Shown one piece after another: positions 49,502-60,185 of a stretch of 64,000 nucleotides of DNA (positions are counted from its first letter, which is position 1; each line of letters opens with the position of its first letter). Below the pieces are notes generated by a model that searched no databases, was not told the origin of the DNA, and saw only the letters and a program-made list of their open reading frames with translations. A program made the position numbers and the translations under genes. The DNA comes from Ostreococcus mediterraneus (Eukaryota; Chlorophyta; Mamiellophyceae; Mamiellales; Bathycoccaceae), in contig WMKK01000001.1 in assembly GCA_012295225.1 (NCBI GenBank), positions 1,116,138 through 1,180,137 on the forward strand, read 5' to 3'.

Positions 49502-49795
49502 ATGGGAGACCAACCTCCGGTGTCTTCAAAGGTGAAAGATCACGCATATTGCGTTGGGGCGTCGCCTGGCGGCGTCCGTGGGGCGTCGCGCGTCGGCGCC
49601 AATCCTGCGCAACCGCAACCGTCACTCGCTGTGCTGTGGAAACACGCGATGACGTTGACTTCCAAGTGGAGCGGATACGTATACGGCGCGGGAGCGGTGG
49701 CATGTGCCGTAGCGTATGGGGCGTCGTTAGCCATTGGCCCACGTGCACGCGATACAGACGACAAAGGGGGAGGAGACAAGGGAGCTTGGCGTTGA
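49502..49795 (+). CDS. Small single-pass membrane protein
   Basis: 97 residues from the ATG at 49502. A polar start is followed by a helix (WKHAMTLTSKWSGYVYGAG), a membrane span (AVACAVAYGASLAIG) and a charged tail ending GGGDKGAWR. It resembles other small membrane genes in this window in design (span plus Gly-rich basic end). Family unknown. The gap from 49796 to 50044 shows no further gene. Confidence 0.5.
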   Translation: MGDQPPVSSKVKDHAYCVGASPGGVRGASRVGANPAQPQPSLAVLWKHAMTLTSKWSGYVYGAGAVACAVAYGASLAIGPRARDTDDKGGGDKGAWR

Positions 49796-50044
49796 CAGTT
49801 GAGGGTGATTGGCCGCGTGTGTAGTTTTAGGGACGACGGCGACAGCGATGCCGAACATGCGCTTTGTAAGAGTATCGTAGCACTTGTGCATTATGTATAT
49901 CTACAACATCTTAAAGTACCGTTCACAACACGGGTAGAGTATTGTACAATTTAGCAATCGCAAGGACGCGGTTACGACCAGTTGTCCGTCAGTCTAGACA
50001 TGTCAACGCAGACTGTGTGCGCCACGTATCATCAAGTTCACGTA

Positions 50045-51994
50045 CTAATCGCGCCGACGACTCACACTTGTCTGCTCGCCAAATATACTCGCCCGCGCGG
50101 CTACGCTTCCTGAACCATAATCGGGTTCAGAGACCTGAGCCGAAGATGGTTTTGGCGCCGCCGCCGCCGGCCGCGCCGCCGGCGCGACAGCCTTGGGTGG
50201 AGTAGATCCATTTTCAAAGATTGCCGTGCGCGTGGATACTGCGCCGCCGCCGCTGCTGCTACCACCACTTACAACAGTGAGAGTTCTGGACGTGTTCTTC
50301 GAGCTCGTTGACACAACATGAACAACCTTTGCGGGCGCGCGCAATGGCTCGTCGTCGTCAACATCGCTAGAGTCGCTGTCGTCCTCGTCTACTGATCGGT
50401 TGCGTCTAGCTACTGCAGCGGCCCAAGCGTCATTGGCATCAACTTCCTCCGGGGTCACCGCCACAACGCTCGGTTTCGGCGCCGCAGGAATGGACTTCAC
50501 CAGTTGTGGTGTTGCGCGTACCACTGGTGCGTGCGCCGTCGGTTGGGACGGCAGAGGAGGTGGGATTTCCGCCTCTGCGATAGTTTTGATGGCCGTGATC
50601 TGTGCTTGAGTTGTGTTGCGTGACGCGCTGGTCTTGAAAATGTTCGCCGATACCGAAATTGCAGGTGGCACTTCAATGACGGGCACGTGCTGGACACGCT
50701 CGCGCACGGGAGCCGCGACGTTCCTCGCCGGTGATGCATACGCAGCAACGACAGACGTCATTAACGGTGGAGATAACTTCGTCACCATCGGCGGAGATTT
50801 TGGCGTTTCGAGCGCTAACATGGATAATGCACTAGCCGGTTCTTGCACCGGCGCAGCCTCATTCGCGTCGACGACCAACAAGTCTGGGACGACTTCACGA
50901 GTTTTCACCAAATCCGCTTCGAGAGCGCGCTCAGCTTCCTCAACAGTTGTGCCTGTGAGACGTTCCAATTCTGCAAGTTTGGCGCGAAGGGCGTCCAACT
51001 CGTCACTCGTGCCTCGAATGGTTGGCGTTGTCAGCGCTCGCAAGGGTTGTTCGCGTACGGGATCAAAACGGACATCCTCTGCGAACGCCGCTTCGTCGTC
51101 GTCGACATACTCGTCATGAAAGACAGACTCGCGCGGGCGCGTTGTCGGTGCCGGTACCGGTACCGATGCCGGAGTGTGCGAGTACCGATTATTGGCGCTC
51201 GGCATCCGCTCGGTAATTGGAGCGCTCGCAGCCATCAAGGCACCACCTACAGTTTGCGCGGGCACTGGTTGCGCGTGCTGATGATGATACTGTTGTTGGT
51301 GTCGCTGGTGGTGGTACTGTTGCTGTTGCTGTTGCTGTTGCTGCGGCTGCTGCTGATAGTGAGTATCAGCTGTGCGCGTACTTTGTGCGCTTCTTTCGTG
51401 CTCATATGCATCGCGCTCGCGTCGCTGTTGTTCGTATCGATCTTCCCGCCCGTACGCATTCGACGGCGCAAACGAAATCGGCGTCGCCGGCTGTGGATCA
51501 TTCGCACTCGGAAGGTGCGGGGCTCGTAACACCACAGGCACTCTACTATCACCGTCTTCGTGCAAGTCATCCAACCCAAGCCACTCTAACCAGCCTTCTT
51601 CTTTATACGGCGTCATGTTTGGTAGCACCTCGCCCGGACGCACGAAAGCCGCTGCGTATGCTGGATTCCCACCTCCACCGTGCGGAGAAAGCATGAGCAA
51701 TTCGCAGTCATAGTCGCCAACGGACATGCGCTTACCCGGTGATAAACCAGGGGTGTACGCACCGTGTGCAAGTCTCGCTCCGTCGGGATGTGTGTGCAAA
51801 AGCATCACCGACGATTCTTTTGGAACAGTTAACAATCCTTCTTTCGACGCACCGTCACGCGAGCCGTCGGCTCGACGACGGGCGTAGGACACCACCCAAC
51901 ACTGCGCTTTACTCGGCATTTCAACCGCACTCGCTTTCGTACGCGTACGTACCTCGCTCACGGCGTCGACGTGTGTGGAAGAGAAGTCGTGCAT
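50045..51994 (-). CDS. Protein with N-terminal DUF2439/ZGRF1-like domain and long disordered region
   Basis: 649 residues from 51994; an ATG at 51919 is also possible. The N-terminal domain (AQCWVVSYARRRADGSRDGA, then LSPGKRMSVGDYDCELLML) resembles the DUF2439 fold found before the helicase or zinc-finger part of ZGRF1 and fungal telomere-linked proteins. The rest is Pro/Ala/Gln-rich, with a poly-Gln stretch (51293-51350 region) and His-Gln repeats. No zinc finger or helicase was seen. The end is VAARASIFGEQTSVSRRRD. The domain call is tentative. Confidence 0.6.
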   Translation of the reverse strand: MHDFSSTHVDAVSEVRTRTKASAVEMPSKAQCWVVSYARRRADGSRDGASKEGLLTVPKESSVMLLHTHPDGARLAHGAYTPGLSPGKRMSVGDYDCELLMLSPHGGGGNPAYAAAFVRPGEVLPNMTPYKEEGWLEWLGLDDLHEDGDSRVPVVLRAPHLPSANDPQPATPISFAPSNAYGREDRYEQQRRERDAYEHERSAQSTRTADTHYQQQPQQQQQQQQQYHHQRHQQQYHHQHAQPVPAQTVGGALMAASAPITERMPSANNRYSHTPASVPVPAPTTRPRESVFHDEYVDDDEAAFAEDVRFDPVREQPLRALTTPTIRGTSDELDALRAKLAELERLTGTTVEEAERALEADLVKTREVVPDLLVVDANEAAPVQEPASALSMLALETPKSPPMVTKLSPPLMTSVVAAYASPARNVAAPVRERVQHVPVIEVPPAISVSANIFKTSASRNTTQAQITAIKTIAEAEIPPPLPSQPTAHAPVVRATPQLVKSIPAAPKPSVVAVTPEEVDANDAWAAAVARRNRSVDEDDSDSSDVDDDEPLRAPAKVVHVVSTSSKNTSRTLTVVSGGSSSGGGAVSTRTAIFENGSTPPKAVAPAARPAAAAPKPSSAQVSEPDYGSGSVAARASIFGEQTSVSRRRD

Positions 51995-52215
51995 GCAGTG
52001 TCCTGTTGGATTCCGTCCGTCAGTCGAGGTGGTGCGCTGGTGGTGGTGTCGTTGACCGCACTGCGAGCTGCGAACGGTGCGGCGTGCGCGCGTATCAGCC
52101 CCGACGACGAAGACGCGGGAGAACGTTAACGTTACACGCTTAGAGCAACCACGCGAACGAGCGAACGGCGCGAACGGTGCGAACGAGCGTGTTGTGCTCG
52201 ACTCGGATAAGAGCG

Positions 52216-53706
52216 ATGACGACGGGCACGATGTGTAGCGCGCTGATTACCACGCCCATGCGAAGTAGGGTGACGAAACCAACGTCCACGAAAGCCCCGA
52301 CGAGAAAAAGAGTGGGTAAAACGAGCCCTATTCGCGCGTCCGGTGCGGCGGAAGTGTTGGATGCGCTGACATCCTCTCCCGCCGCTGTGGCGGGCGCGGG
52401 CGCCGCCGCCGCAGTAGCGACTTTAGCGGTGGTTGTAGCGAAGACGAGATCCGGTCAACCGACGACATCGGGTGCGCGGATGCAATCGGCTGCGCGAACG
52501 GCGATGACGCGAGGCACGGGCGAATCTAACGATACGAAGGGTCGACGCTACCTAATCGCGCCGCCGCCGCTTTTCCCACTCGTTCCGGCGTTCGCGCGGC
52601 AAACGTATCGATATGAAGTTGACCCGGGACGGATGTGGTTCTTCGAACAAAAGCAAGGCATTGGTTTGGGATTAAATGTCAGCGTAAACGTCCGCATGAC
52701 AGTCATCAAGCTGAAAACTGGTGGCTTGTGGGTGCACGCGCCGGTTGCGCCAACGGCGGAAATGGTAGCTTTGCTCGATGAACTCGATGCACCAGTGGAA
52801 CATGTGGTTTTACCAACGACGCTCTTTGAACACAAAATTTTTGTCGGGCCGTTTCAGCGCAAGTATCCGAACGCGCAGTGCTGGATTGTTCCGCAGCAAT
52901 GGAGTTGGCCAGTAAACTTGCCGCCTCAATTCTTTGGCATTAATAAAACGGGCACCTTGGGTAAGGATCCCACGCCGTGGGACGACGAATTCGAGTACGA
53001 ACTGTTGAGTCCCCCAGCGCTTGGTGTTGCGTCGTATGTTTCTTTCATAGAAGCGGCATTTTTGCATAAACCATCGAAGACTTTACTGGTGACTGATGCC
53101 GTCGTGTACGTGAGCGAAAACATACCAGACTGCATTCCTGACAGAGATTTAGAAGAAAGCGGTGATGATGAGAATTTTACTATCAGCGCTTTAAAATTCT
53201 TGAATTTATTTGATATAGCTACAAAAGCTAAGAGTCGCACGGTGACATCGAAGGATATGTCGCGCGCGGAAGTGTTGAGGCTTGGCTGGCAACGAAATGC
53301 GTTACAAGCGTTGTATTTCGGGCCCAACGATTTGCTCTCGCCAGAACAAAGCTGGCGTGATATTACGAATCGCTTGATCGTGGCTCCCGTCGTAGGGACC
53401 CTTGTGTACGAAAACGTACCAGAACCCGTCAACGTGTGGGCGAAGAAGATTTCCAGGTGGGATTTTAACAGAATCGTTCCGTGTCATTTTGACGCTCCGA
53501 TTCGCGCCGGGCCGCGAGAGTTTCTCTCTGCATTTTCCTTTCTTCCATCTTCGCGACCGGACGATAATCCCAAGGGCGGCGAATATTATCCGAACGAAGA
53601 CATGATACTACTTCGTGGTGTTGCTGACTTTTTATTGAACACGGGGGTGATTTTTACAGATGAAACTCGTCCGGTGCGCCCCGTTGTTGGAAGCGCGCAA
53701 AAATAA
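52216..53706 (+). CDS. DUF4336 protein, plastid-targeted
   Basis: 496 residues from the ATG at 52216 (52177 is also in frame). The start is Thr/Arg/Ser-rich, as in a plastid transit peptide, with an Ala-rich hydrophobic stretch at about 55-75. The domain has MTVIKLKTGGLWVHAPVAPT, HVVLPTTLFEHKIFVGPF, CWIVPQQWSWP and KTLLVTDAVVYVSE. It resembles a metallo-beta-lactamase fold lacking the HxHxDH metal site, which is typical of DUF4336. The function of the family is not known to me. Confidence 0.82.
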   Translation: MTTGTMCSALITTPMRSRVTKPTSTKAPTRKRVGKTSPIRASGAAEVLDALTSSPAAVAGAGAAAAVATLAVVVAKTRSGQPTTSGARMQSAARTAMTRGTGESNDTKGRRYLIAPPPLFPLVPAFARQTYRYEVDPGRMWFFEQKQGIGLGLNVSVNVRMTVIKLKTGGLWVHAPVAPTAEMVALLDELDAPVEHVVLPTTLFEHKIFVGPFQRKYPNAQCWIVPQQWSWPVNLPPQFFGINKTGTLGKDPTPWDDEFEYELLSPPALGVASYVSFIEAAFLHKPSKTLLVTDAVVYVSENIPDCIPDRDLEESGDDENFTISALKFLNLFDIATKAKSRTVTSKDMSRAEVLRLGWQRNALQALYFGPNDLLSPEQSWRDITNRLIVAPVVGTLVYENVPEPVNVWAKKISRWDFNRIVPCHFDAPIRAGPREFLSAFSFLPSSRPDDNPKGGEYYPNEDMILLRGVADFLLNTGVIFTDETRPVRPVVGSAQK

Positions 53707-53782
53707 CGGCTTGTCAGCGTATGGTAGCAGATTCTTTTAAATACTAATTAATTGCAGCGTTATTTGTTTCTTTCCATGGCAT

Positions 53783-55312
53783 TTACAGTCGCTCGATTGC
53801 CCAATTCAGGTATGCTCGAAACTGTCGCGCGGCTGGGTAGCTCATGTCGCGCGGCACGCCCACACGGTCACGAAGGTAGGCGAGTGACGCCGACGTCGCA
53901 TCCGCGTCAAACATTCCAGCATTCTTGGCTGGACCTTGAGCCGATGCAACGTCTGGCTGTAACATGGCATGAACTACACACCTTAGCGCGGCGTCAACTG
54001 CTGGTATGTGCGCTTCTCCCGGCCGAGCGTTGGGATCCGATAACGGTGCAGAATAGCTTGGTTTGCCCGGCTCTCCGCATCCTCGAGCGGCGAATCGGAC
54101 GACGTTTGTGTGATTGCTCACAATTTTGCGCGCGGCTTCAATGCGTGCTGCTACTGGATCATCGCTACTCCACCACGGTTCTAAACTCTTTTCGTTCAAC
54201 GGGCCAAGCGGAAGCCGCCAATTCACGCCGTCGACTCCATCTATGGCGTCGCGAGCCGACACGTTATCGCCATTTTCTGCGCAACCTCCCAGCTGGGGGG
54301 GCAAGTCATGGGCGGTGGTGTAGTAGTCACTCTTGATACCTCGGTACGTTTTACGATTCGCCATTGCGGCAAACCAAGAGTCCAAATGTGGCCATCGGCC
54401 GCCATTCCCTTCGATTTTTACTCCCTTGTAATACAATATTGAGCTCGCCATGCGCTCCAAAAACGGCGCAAACGCGATGTCAACCATGGTAAAGTCCGAC
54501 CCCATGAAATACGGTCCGCCACCGCTACCGAGTTCTGCATCGACCGAATCTAAAACCTCTGAGTACGCGCTGTACCCTGATCCATCGGACCAAGATGACG
54601 TAATCCATTGCATCCACCGGCCGAAGAGTGCGCGTTCCATCTGCATCAAATACCTCGCGCGTTCTCCTTCAGCGCTCCCAGGTGCATACGGTAACAGTGG
54701 CTTGTGCTCTGGAAACTCGTCTTCAATGACGCGCGCGATGACGGACGATTCAGAAATCACCTGTCCGTCGAGTTCAATCACTGGTAACGCCCCCGAAGGG
54801 GCAATCTTCATGAAAGATTCTGGCTTCAGACCGTAGCAACGCATGTTGATCTTCTCCTTGACGTACGGAATGCGCTTTTCTTCTAGTTGCATCCAAATCT
54901 TTTGCGAATAAGGGCACCATGATGCAGAATCACGATAGAGCTTGACGCGAGGTATAGATGTCGTACCGAACAACCGCTCTGAAGCGCTTGCATCGCTCAC
55001 TTCGTCGTCAACCGGTTCTTGAGGCAACTCGGACAGCATGCGTTCGAGCTCCCCCCACGTTGGTGCGTCGATATCACACTTCATTCCCGACGTCGCTACA
55101 CCAGTGCGCTCGCCCACATTCTCCAACATTCCTCGCGCGCGTTCGAACGCTCGCTTCATGAAGTCTTTCCCTTCGCCACCGCTCACGCCACCCGCAGCGC
55201 GTACCGTGCGCGCGCACCGAACTCGACGTTCAACCGCGCGCGCACGAGGTTGCACTCGCGTGGAGCCTTGCGATGTCGAGCGTCCTGCGGTCGTCGTCGA
55301 TGTTCTCACCAT
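53783..55312 (-). CDS. Glutathione S-transferase-fold protein, plastid, with long C-terminal extension
   Basis: 509 residues from the ATG at 55312. An Arg/Ser/Thr transit peptide precedes a thioredoxin-fold N-terminal domain with SWCPYSQKIW (a CPYS motif as in glutaredoxins and omega-type GSTs), APSGALPVIELDG and ISESSVIARVIEDEFPE. The helical GST-C domain follows (GERARYLMQMERALFG, then FTMVDIAFAPFLERM). A further 180 residues contain IVSNHTNVVRFAARG and end AYLRDRVGVPRDMSYPAARQFRAYLNW. The extension is unlike typical GSTs. Likely a plant/algal-specific plastid GST-like protein. Confidence 0.85.
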   Translation of the reverse strand: MVRTSTTTAGRSTSQGSTRVQPRARAVERRVRCARTVRAAGGVSGGEGKDFMKRAFERARGMLENVGERTGVATSGMKCDIDAPTWGELERMLSELPQEPVDDEVSDASASERLFGTTSIPRVKLYRDSASWCPYSQKIWMQLEEKRIPYVKEKINMRCYGLKPESFMKIAPSGALPVIELDGQVISESSVIARVIEDEFPEHKPLLPYAPGSAEGERARYLMQMERALFGRWMQWITSSWSDGSGYSAYSEVLDSVDAELGSGGGPYFMGSDFTMVDIAFAPFLERMASSILYYKGVKIEGNGGRWPHLDSWFAAMANRKTYRGIKSDYYTTAHDLPPQLGGCAENGDNVSARDAIDGVDGVNWRLPLGPLNEKSLEPWWSSDDPVAARIEAARKIVSNHTNVVRFAARGCGEPGKPSYSAPLSDPNARPGEAHIPAVDAALRCVVHAMLQPDVASAQGPAKNAGMFDADATSASLAYLRDRVGVPRDMSYPAARQFRAYLNWAIERL

Positions 55313-55426
55313 CACCACGACGACACACACACAAGAGTGACGAGGTGCGTTTCTCGCACGCGTGTTCCATATCGCGACGCCCGACATCGTTGTCGTTTGT
55401 TCGTGAATACAAGGCAAATCACAGCG

Positions 55427-55579
55427 ATGGTTCATGGAACAATCACTGTCGATGCGGTGCGCGCGCAGCTCGTCAAACTCGGTCGACACGACGTATCCGA
55501 CGCGCGAATCGAAGAGTTTTTGCAACAACGGCCAACGAGAAGAGCTGCTCGTGAAGACGACGATAACGAGAGTGTGGCG

Positions 55580-55615
<36 letters not shown>

Positions 55616-55993
55616 GCGATTACGACGAGTGATGAAGAATATGAAATTGAACACGTGCACATGAATGATAGTCGTCACCGTCACGACGGTACTCGAAACA
55701 AAATGACACGACGACGACCTCCATGGAACGGCGACGCGTTTGAGTTGCTTTCGCTTCGCGCGACGACGGCGCAAACGCGCGTATATCCGCGGCGTAAAGC
55801 ACACGAGGGTGATGAGATTGGCTCGAAAGTGGACGTCGTAAAACTTGGTGCAGAGTACCGTAAAGTTTGGTCAAGGTCGCCGCTGTTGAGTGGCACTGCA
55901 CGTCCTAAAGTTGGATTCGCAGAAAAATTTGCGGCGCTACACGAAGCCGAAAGACTCAAATCGCTAGAGCGAAAAAGAAGGCAAGACATTTAG
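55427..55993 (+). CDS. HYLS1: HYLS1-like protein
   Basis: 188 residues from the ATG at 55427. The N-terminal ITVDAVRAQLVKLGRHDVSDARIEEFLQQ matches the helical N-terminal part of HYLS1, a centriole/cilium protein. The C-terminal DVVKLGAEYRKVWSRSPLLSG resembles the HYLS-1 box. Between lies low-complexity sequence from ACG and GCG triplet repeats. The tail is charged and ends RRQDI. The assignment rests on these two short motifs only. It is divergent from the GST-like gene. Confidence 0.55.
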
Positions 55994-56074
55994 TTCAGTA
56001 GTTGCGATTAGTACTACAAGATAGCATAGCGTGTAAGGATAACTAGATTACTAGTGTACAAGAGCGAGTGTGCA

Positions 56075-56389
56075 TTATTGCCAATTTTGATGATGCGGCC
56101 CAGGCGGTAGAGGTGGTTGCGCGTTGGGCGGCCGCATGGGTGGCAAAGGAGGTTGTGGCTGTGTGTTCGTCATCGGTGGCGGTGGTGCGGCGCCTTGCAT
56201 GGTCATGGGCATGTGGGGCTGACCTGGTGGTGGCATGGGTGTATGTCTTGCGTTGTTCATGCCCATGTGCGGCGGTGGCATCATCGGAGGAAACGGCATA
56301 CCTCCTAGCATCGGAGGCGGCGCGTTATGCGGCATGAATGGCATGCCCCCAATTTGGGGTTCATTTATGCCAGCAAACCGTGAACGCAG

Positions 56390-56427
<38 letters not shown>

Positions 56428-59400
56428 GAAGCTGCTGAAGCTGCTGAAGCTGCTGAAGCTGAAACTGCTGCTGCGTTGGTCTCGTGAAATCTTCTAGCGA
56501 AACGCCTCCATCGTCAGACATCCCAAGCGCGGACATATCCAATTGAAGATTGCTCCAGGACTCAGCGCTCATCAAACCCTCATTAATGCCCGTTTGTTGC
56601 ACGTGCGACGGTGTTTGCGTGCGCGACGGCGCGTTCACTTCGTCATCTTTCGTTTCTGTTTTGAATCCGTGGATTTTTCCAAATCTATAAATTTCCAAAA
56701 GCTCCTCCTCAAATTCTCCCCGCGCTTGTAAATCGAGATACTTTTCGTACAACTTTACAGCTGTTCGGGCATCTTCGATGGAGTCGTGTGTTTCGGCTTG
56801 GATATCTTCTCCGAGTAAATACGTTGCCAAAAATTTCAACGACAGCTTGCGTTGACGCTTGAAGTGAAACAACTCCACCGTATCGATGACTTGTTCGGGA
56901 GGAACGACGATGTTGATCATTTTGAAGTCTTGCTTGAGGCCATGACCAACGAATATACACCCGGCATCAATCAAATATCGCAACTTCAAGTATGCGTGCT
57001 TAAGTTGTGTGATAAAATGCGGGCTCATTGAAGGATCCAAGTCCCCCGGTACCAGGCCTGAGAATCTCGTCAAGTAGTCGTGCACTGGCTCGACGGCGCG
57101 AATGTAGTCGTCAATAATCGGTGTTAACTTTTTGTCACCCTGTCCCCTAACAACGGATACGCGTGCCAAGCCAAGTCGTGCGGGAACCGATTCATACTCC
57201 GTCCCGTCATCTCGCATGGCCATAACCGGCGGCGCCAACGATACGAACTCCGCGTCGATGCCCAATAACACGCCAGGGCCCGGCGTGTCGTCGCCAACGC
57301 ACGTGAACGGCACAAACGGAACATTTCGCGGAATCTGCATTTCGTTTGTGATTTTCTTGTAAAGGTCGAACGTAATCGGCGATGGTGGGAGCGGTGCCGG
57401 TTCAGGCTTGTTCACTTTCGTGTACATGCACAAGCATGGAATCTTCAACTGACCGTACAACTGCGTGACTTCGTCGCTCGACACTTGGCTAACTACAAAA
57501 TCATTGAACAACAGCCACTCGTTCGGATTGCCCGGCGCAGCCGTACGAGCCGTTGTTGGTGTACCAGGAGTCGCAGGCGACGCCGCACTTTTCGGTATCG
57601 CCACCTTTGATGGTAGTGATGCAGTTGCCTTGCGCACGAGCGGAGAGACGCCAGGCGTGTTCCCTGGCTTTGTCGGCGTGGCGATGAAATCCCCCGCAAT
57701 GTCCACGTACGGCGGGCGAACCTTGATGAAACTCACTAAATGACCAGAAATGTTCGAGGACTTTGTATTTCGCAAGTCCGAGCCCTTCTTGATTTCATCT
57801 TCAATATTTCTACTGAACACGACAAAGCCGGTGAGCTCATAAATCTCTGAATTTGCAACGTGTTGAAATTGCGATTCATCGAGCGCGTGCCGAGCCTCGA
57901 GCGTCTTTGCTTCTGGATTGAGAATGACTTGAATGAAATGCGGCAACCAGCGCTCGGCGACTTTGCCCGAGAACGCATCACTCGTTGGGTGTGCCAACGT
58001 ATCAATGCCCCACCAATGTAAATCTTTGAGAAAGTCTGCCATACCCAAGTTCACTGAAAGAACTGTTGGCAAAGAAAACGGAAGCCGATTTTGCTTCATA
58101 CGCGTGTACGCTTTGTGGCCTTCACACCACGCGCGCATTTCTTGCGACACATGAAGAGATTTTGTGAGCAACTCCACAAATGTTGGTCTATGACCTATTT
58201 CGCGCGTTGACGGATACTGCAAATCCACCTGAAAACTTCGCATCTCCTTCGTGGTTGTCACCGAACACTGCGAGCACTTGAGTGTTTCGTTGATTCGCGT
58301 TCCAAAAATAGCTTCACATGCCGTTGGGCCAGACGACTCGTCGTTCGCGCCTACAGCTTGGCGCCGCGACAGCTCTTCTTTGTTCAGCTGCTCGAGGATG
58401 AAGCGCAAAAATGCTTGGATTCGGCGAATCGGCGAATGGTCGGCGCGCGCCTCAAGCTCGTCCTTTCCTTCAATGAGTCCAAGCGCCGCCGCCTCGCGGA
58501 CTTGGCGCAATGTGCGCAAAAAGTTCAACGGTTGTGTCGCCAATCCCGGAGGACAAGTCATGAGCATATGTGATAAGAAGGAGGTTTCGCACGTTAGGCA
58601 GAACTCTCGTTCACACGTGTGCCCGACAATTTTGCAACGTAATTCCGGAACAAAATTCAACAGTTGTAAGACTGGATTTACGTAACAATTCGCCAAGTCA
58701 TTTGTTAATCCTGGAAGTCTGGTTTTGTTATACGTGGAAAAGTCAAACTCTTCGTAACGACGCTCCGCGGTCATTGCAGAGCGGTTACATTCCACTCGAG
58801 AGTAGATGTCTGGTAGTCCATTCTTTTTAGTCTCAATAACTTTGGCACCATGTAACGACGAGTTTGATTTGTACATGCCTTTAGCAGGGTTCACTTCTTC
58901 CGCAGTCAATCCACAATCAAGCAAGTCCTCTGGGAGCTCAAATGGTGCTTGCTGCGCGAGGATGCCCTCATCGACCGGCGCCGTCGAAAACGATTCGACG
59001 TTTACGTACGGATCTTCGTTGGAGCAATACATGTGCACCCAACCCGAATCGTCGTTGAATGCCACAAGTTCACCCGTGGATGAAACACTTTGACCCCAAA
59101 TCGTCGCACCGTGCGTATCAATTTGATAGTTGAACGGCGCCACCGCCGGGTTCGTCAAATGGAGAGTTTGCACTGAGCCCGTAGCGCTGACTATGCTAAC
59201 TGTTGGCGATTCATAACCGTGATTGAAAGCAACCGATACCGGGCCAGTAGGACATTGCAGCTGATTAAGCAACCGCGCGTTATAACGAACATCAAACACT
59301 TTGATGAACTGATCAATCACGACTTGCCCGGCGCGCTTTGTCAAGCCACACGTCACCACGAGATCGCCTTTGCAAGTCAGGCCAGTCACTGCGCCTGAGC

Positions 59401-60055
59401 CATGTGCGCTCGTCACGAGCTCCTGTCGCAACCCATTCCTAACATCTCTAAAACTTAGTTCTCCTTCGACTCCTCCAATCGCTAATAATGAACGGGCGGT
59501 GCCCCACTCCATGACCTCGCACCCTTGGTTTGTTTCAGCGCTCTTCACCAACACGCCTCGAGTCATGTCGTATTGCTCCACTAGAGCCGTAGTTCTCCCG
59601 ACGAAAAGCTTACCTGCAATACGGCCGCTTGGATGTTGATACGCCATGCACCTCAAAGCGCTGCGCTCACCATCGTTCTCACCACATGTCAGAGTTCTCA
59701 CGCCAGACGATGTATGAAACGCAATGCTAGAAGAACACAAGCTCAGCGCTCCCGACCCGATAGGAAGGATCTGTCGTATAGCGTGTGCGTGCGCTTCGAC
59801 ACTAACGTGCCGTGCTAGTGTCGGGGCATACATCGCTGTGAGCCAGCCATCTTCAGTGCCGCACCAGAGCAACTCCTCGGCCGTGTCAAACGCGATCGAC
59901 GTGATTGGTGGCGGTAAGTAGCCTTCGTCGAGTAGTTCGACTTGCAACGTCGTCGCCGCATCGAAAGGGTAACTGGGAAGCAGCGATGAAGTCTGCGGCA
60001 CTGGTACGCCCCCATGTGGGACGTACATGTCATAATGTTGTGCACCAGGGTCCAT
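56075..60055 (-). CDS. PAN2: PAN2 deadenylase catalytic subunit
   Basis: 1326 residues in one exon. PAN2-PAN3 shortens poly(A) tails in the cytoplasm. The N-terminal WD40 propeller (to about 330) is followed by a linker. Next is an inactive ubiquitin-protease-like domain from about 450 (LPGLTNDLANCYVNPVLQLL). Then comes the DEDD exonuclease, with Asp934/Glu936 in GIDAEFVSL, DPSMSPHF, the GHGLKQDFKMIN Asp and HDSIEDARTA. The C-terminal about 180 residues are unusual: poly-Gln (56391-56428) then Pro/Met/Gly-rich sequence. Confidence 0.95.
56391..56428. repeat. Triplet repeat (TTG)n encoding poly-Gln in PAN2
   Basis: A run of TTG (CAA on the coding strand) followed by CTGCTGAAG-type units, giving poly-Gln then Leu-Gln-Gln repeats in the C-terminal tail of PAN2. 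Confidence 0.93.
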
Positions 60056-60185
60056 GCGGACCGGTTACGCACGCCGCGCTCTGAGGCTAAGAGACAGCGC
60101 TAGCGCTGATTTGAGTGTTTGTGTTCGTGTTTCTTTGCGTTTATTTGCGTTTGGCTACTAATCGTATCAATACAATACACAATTA

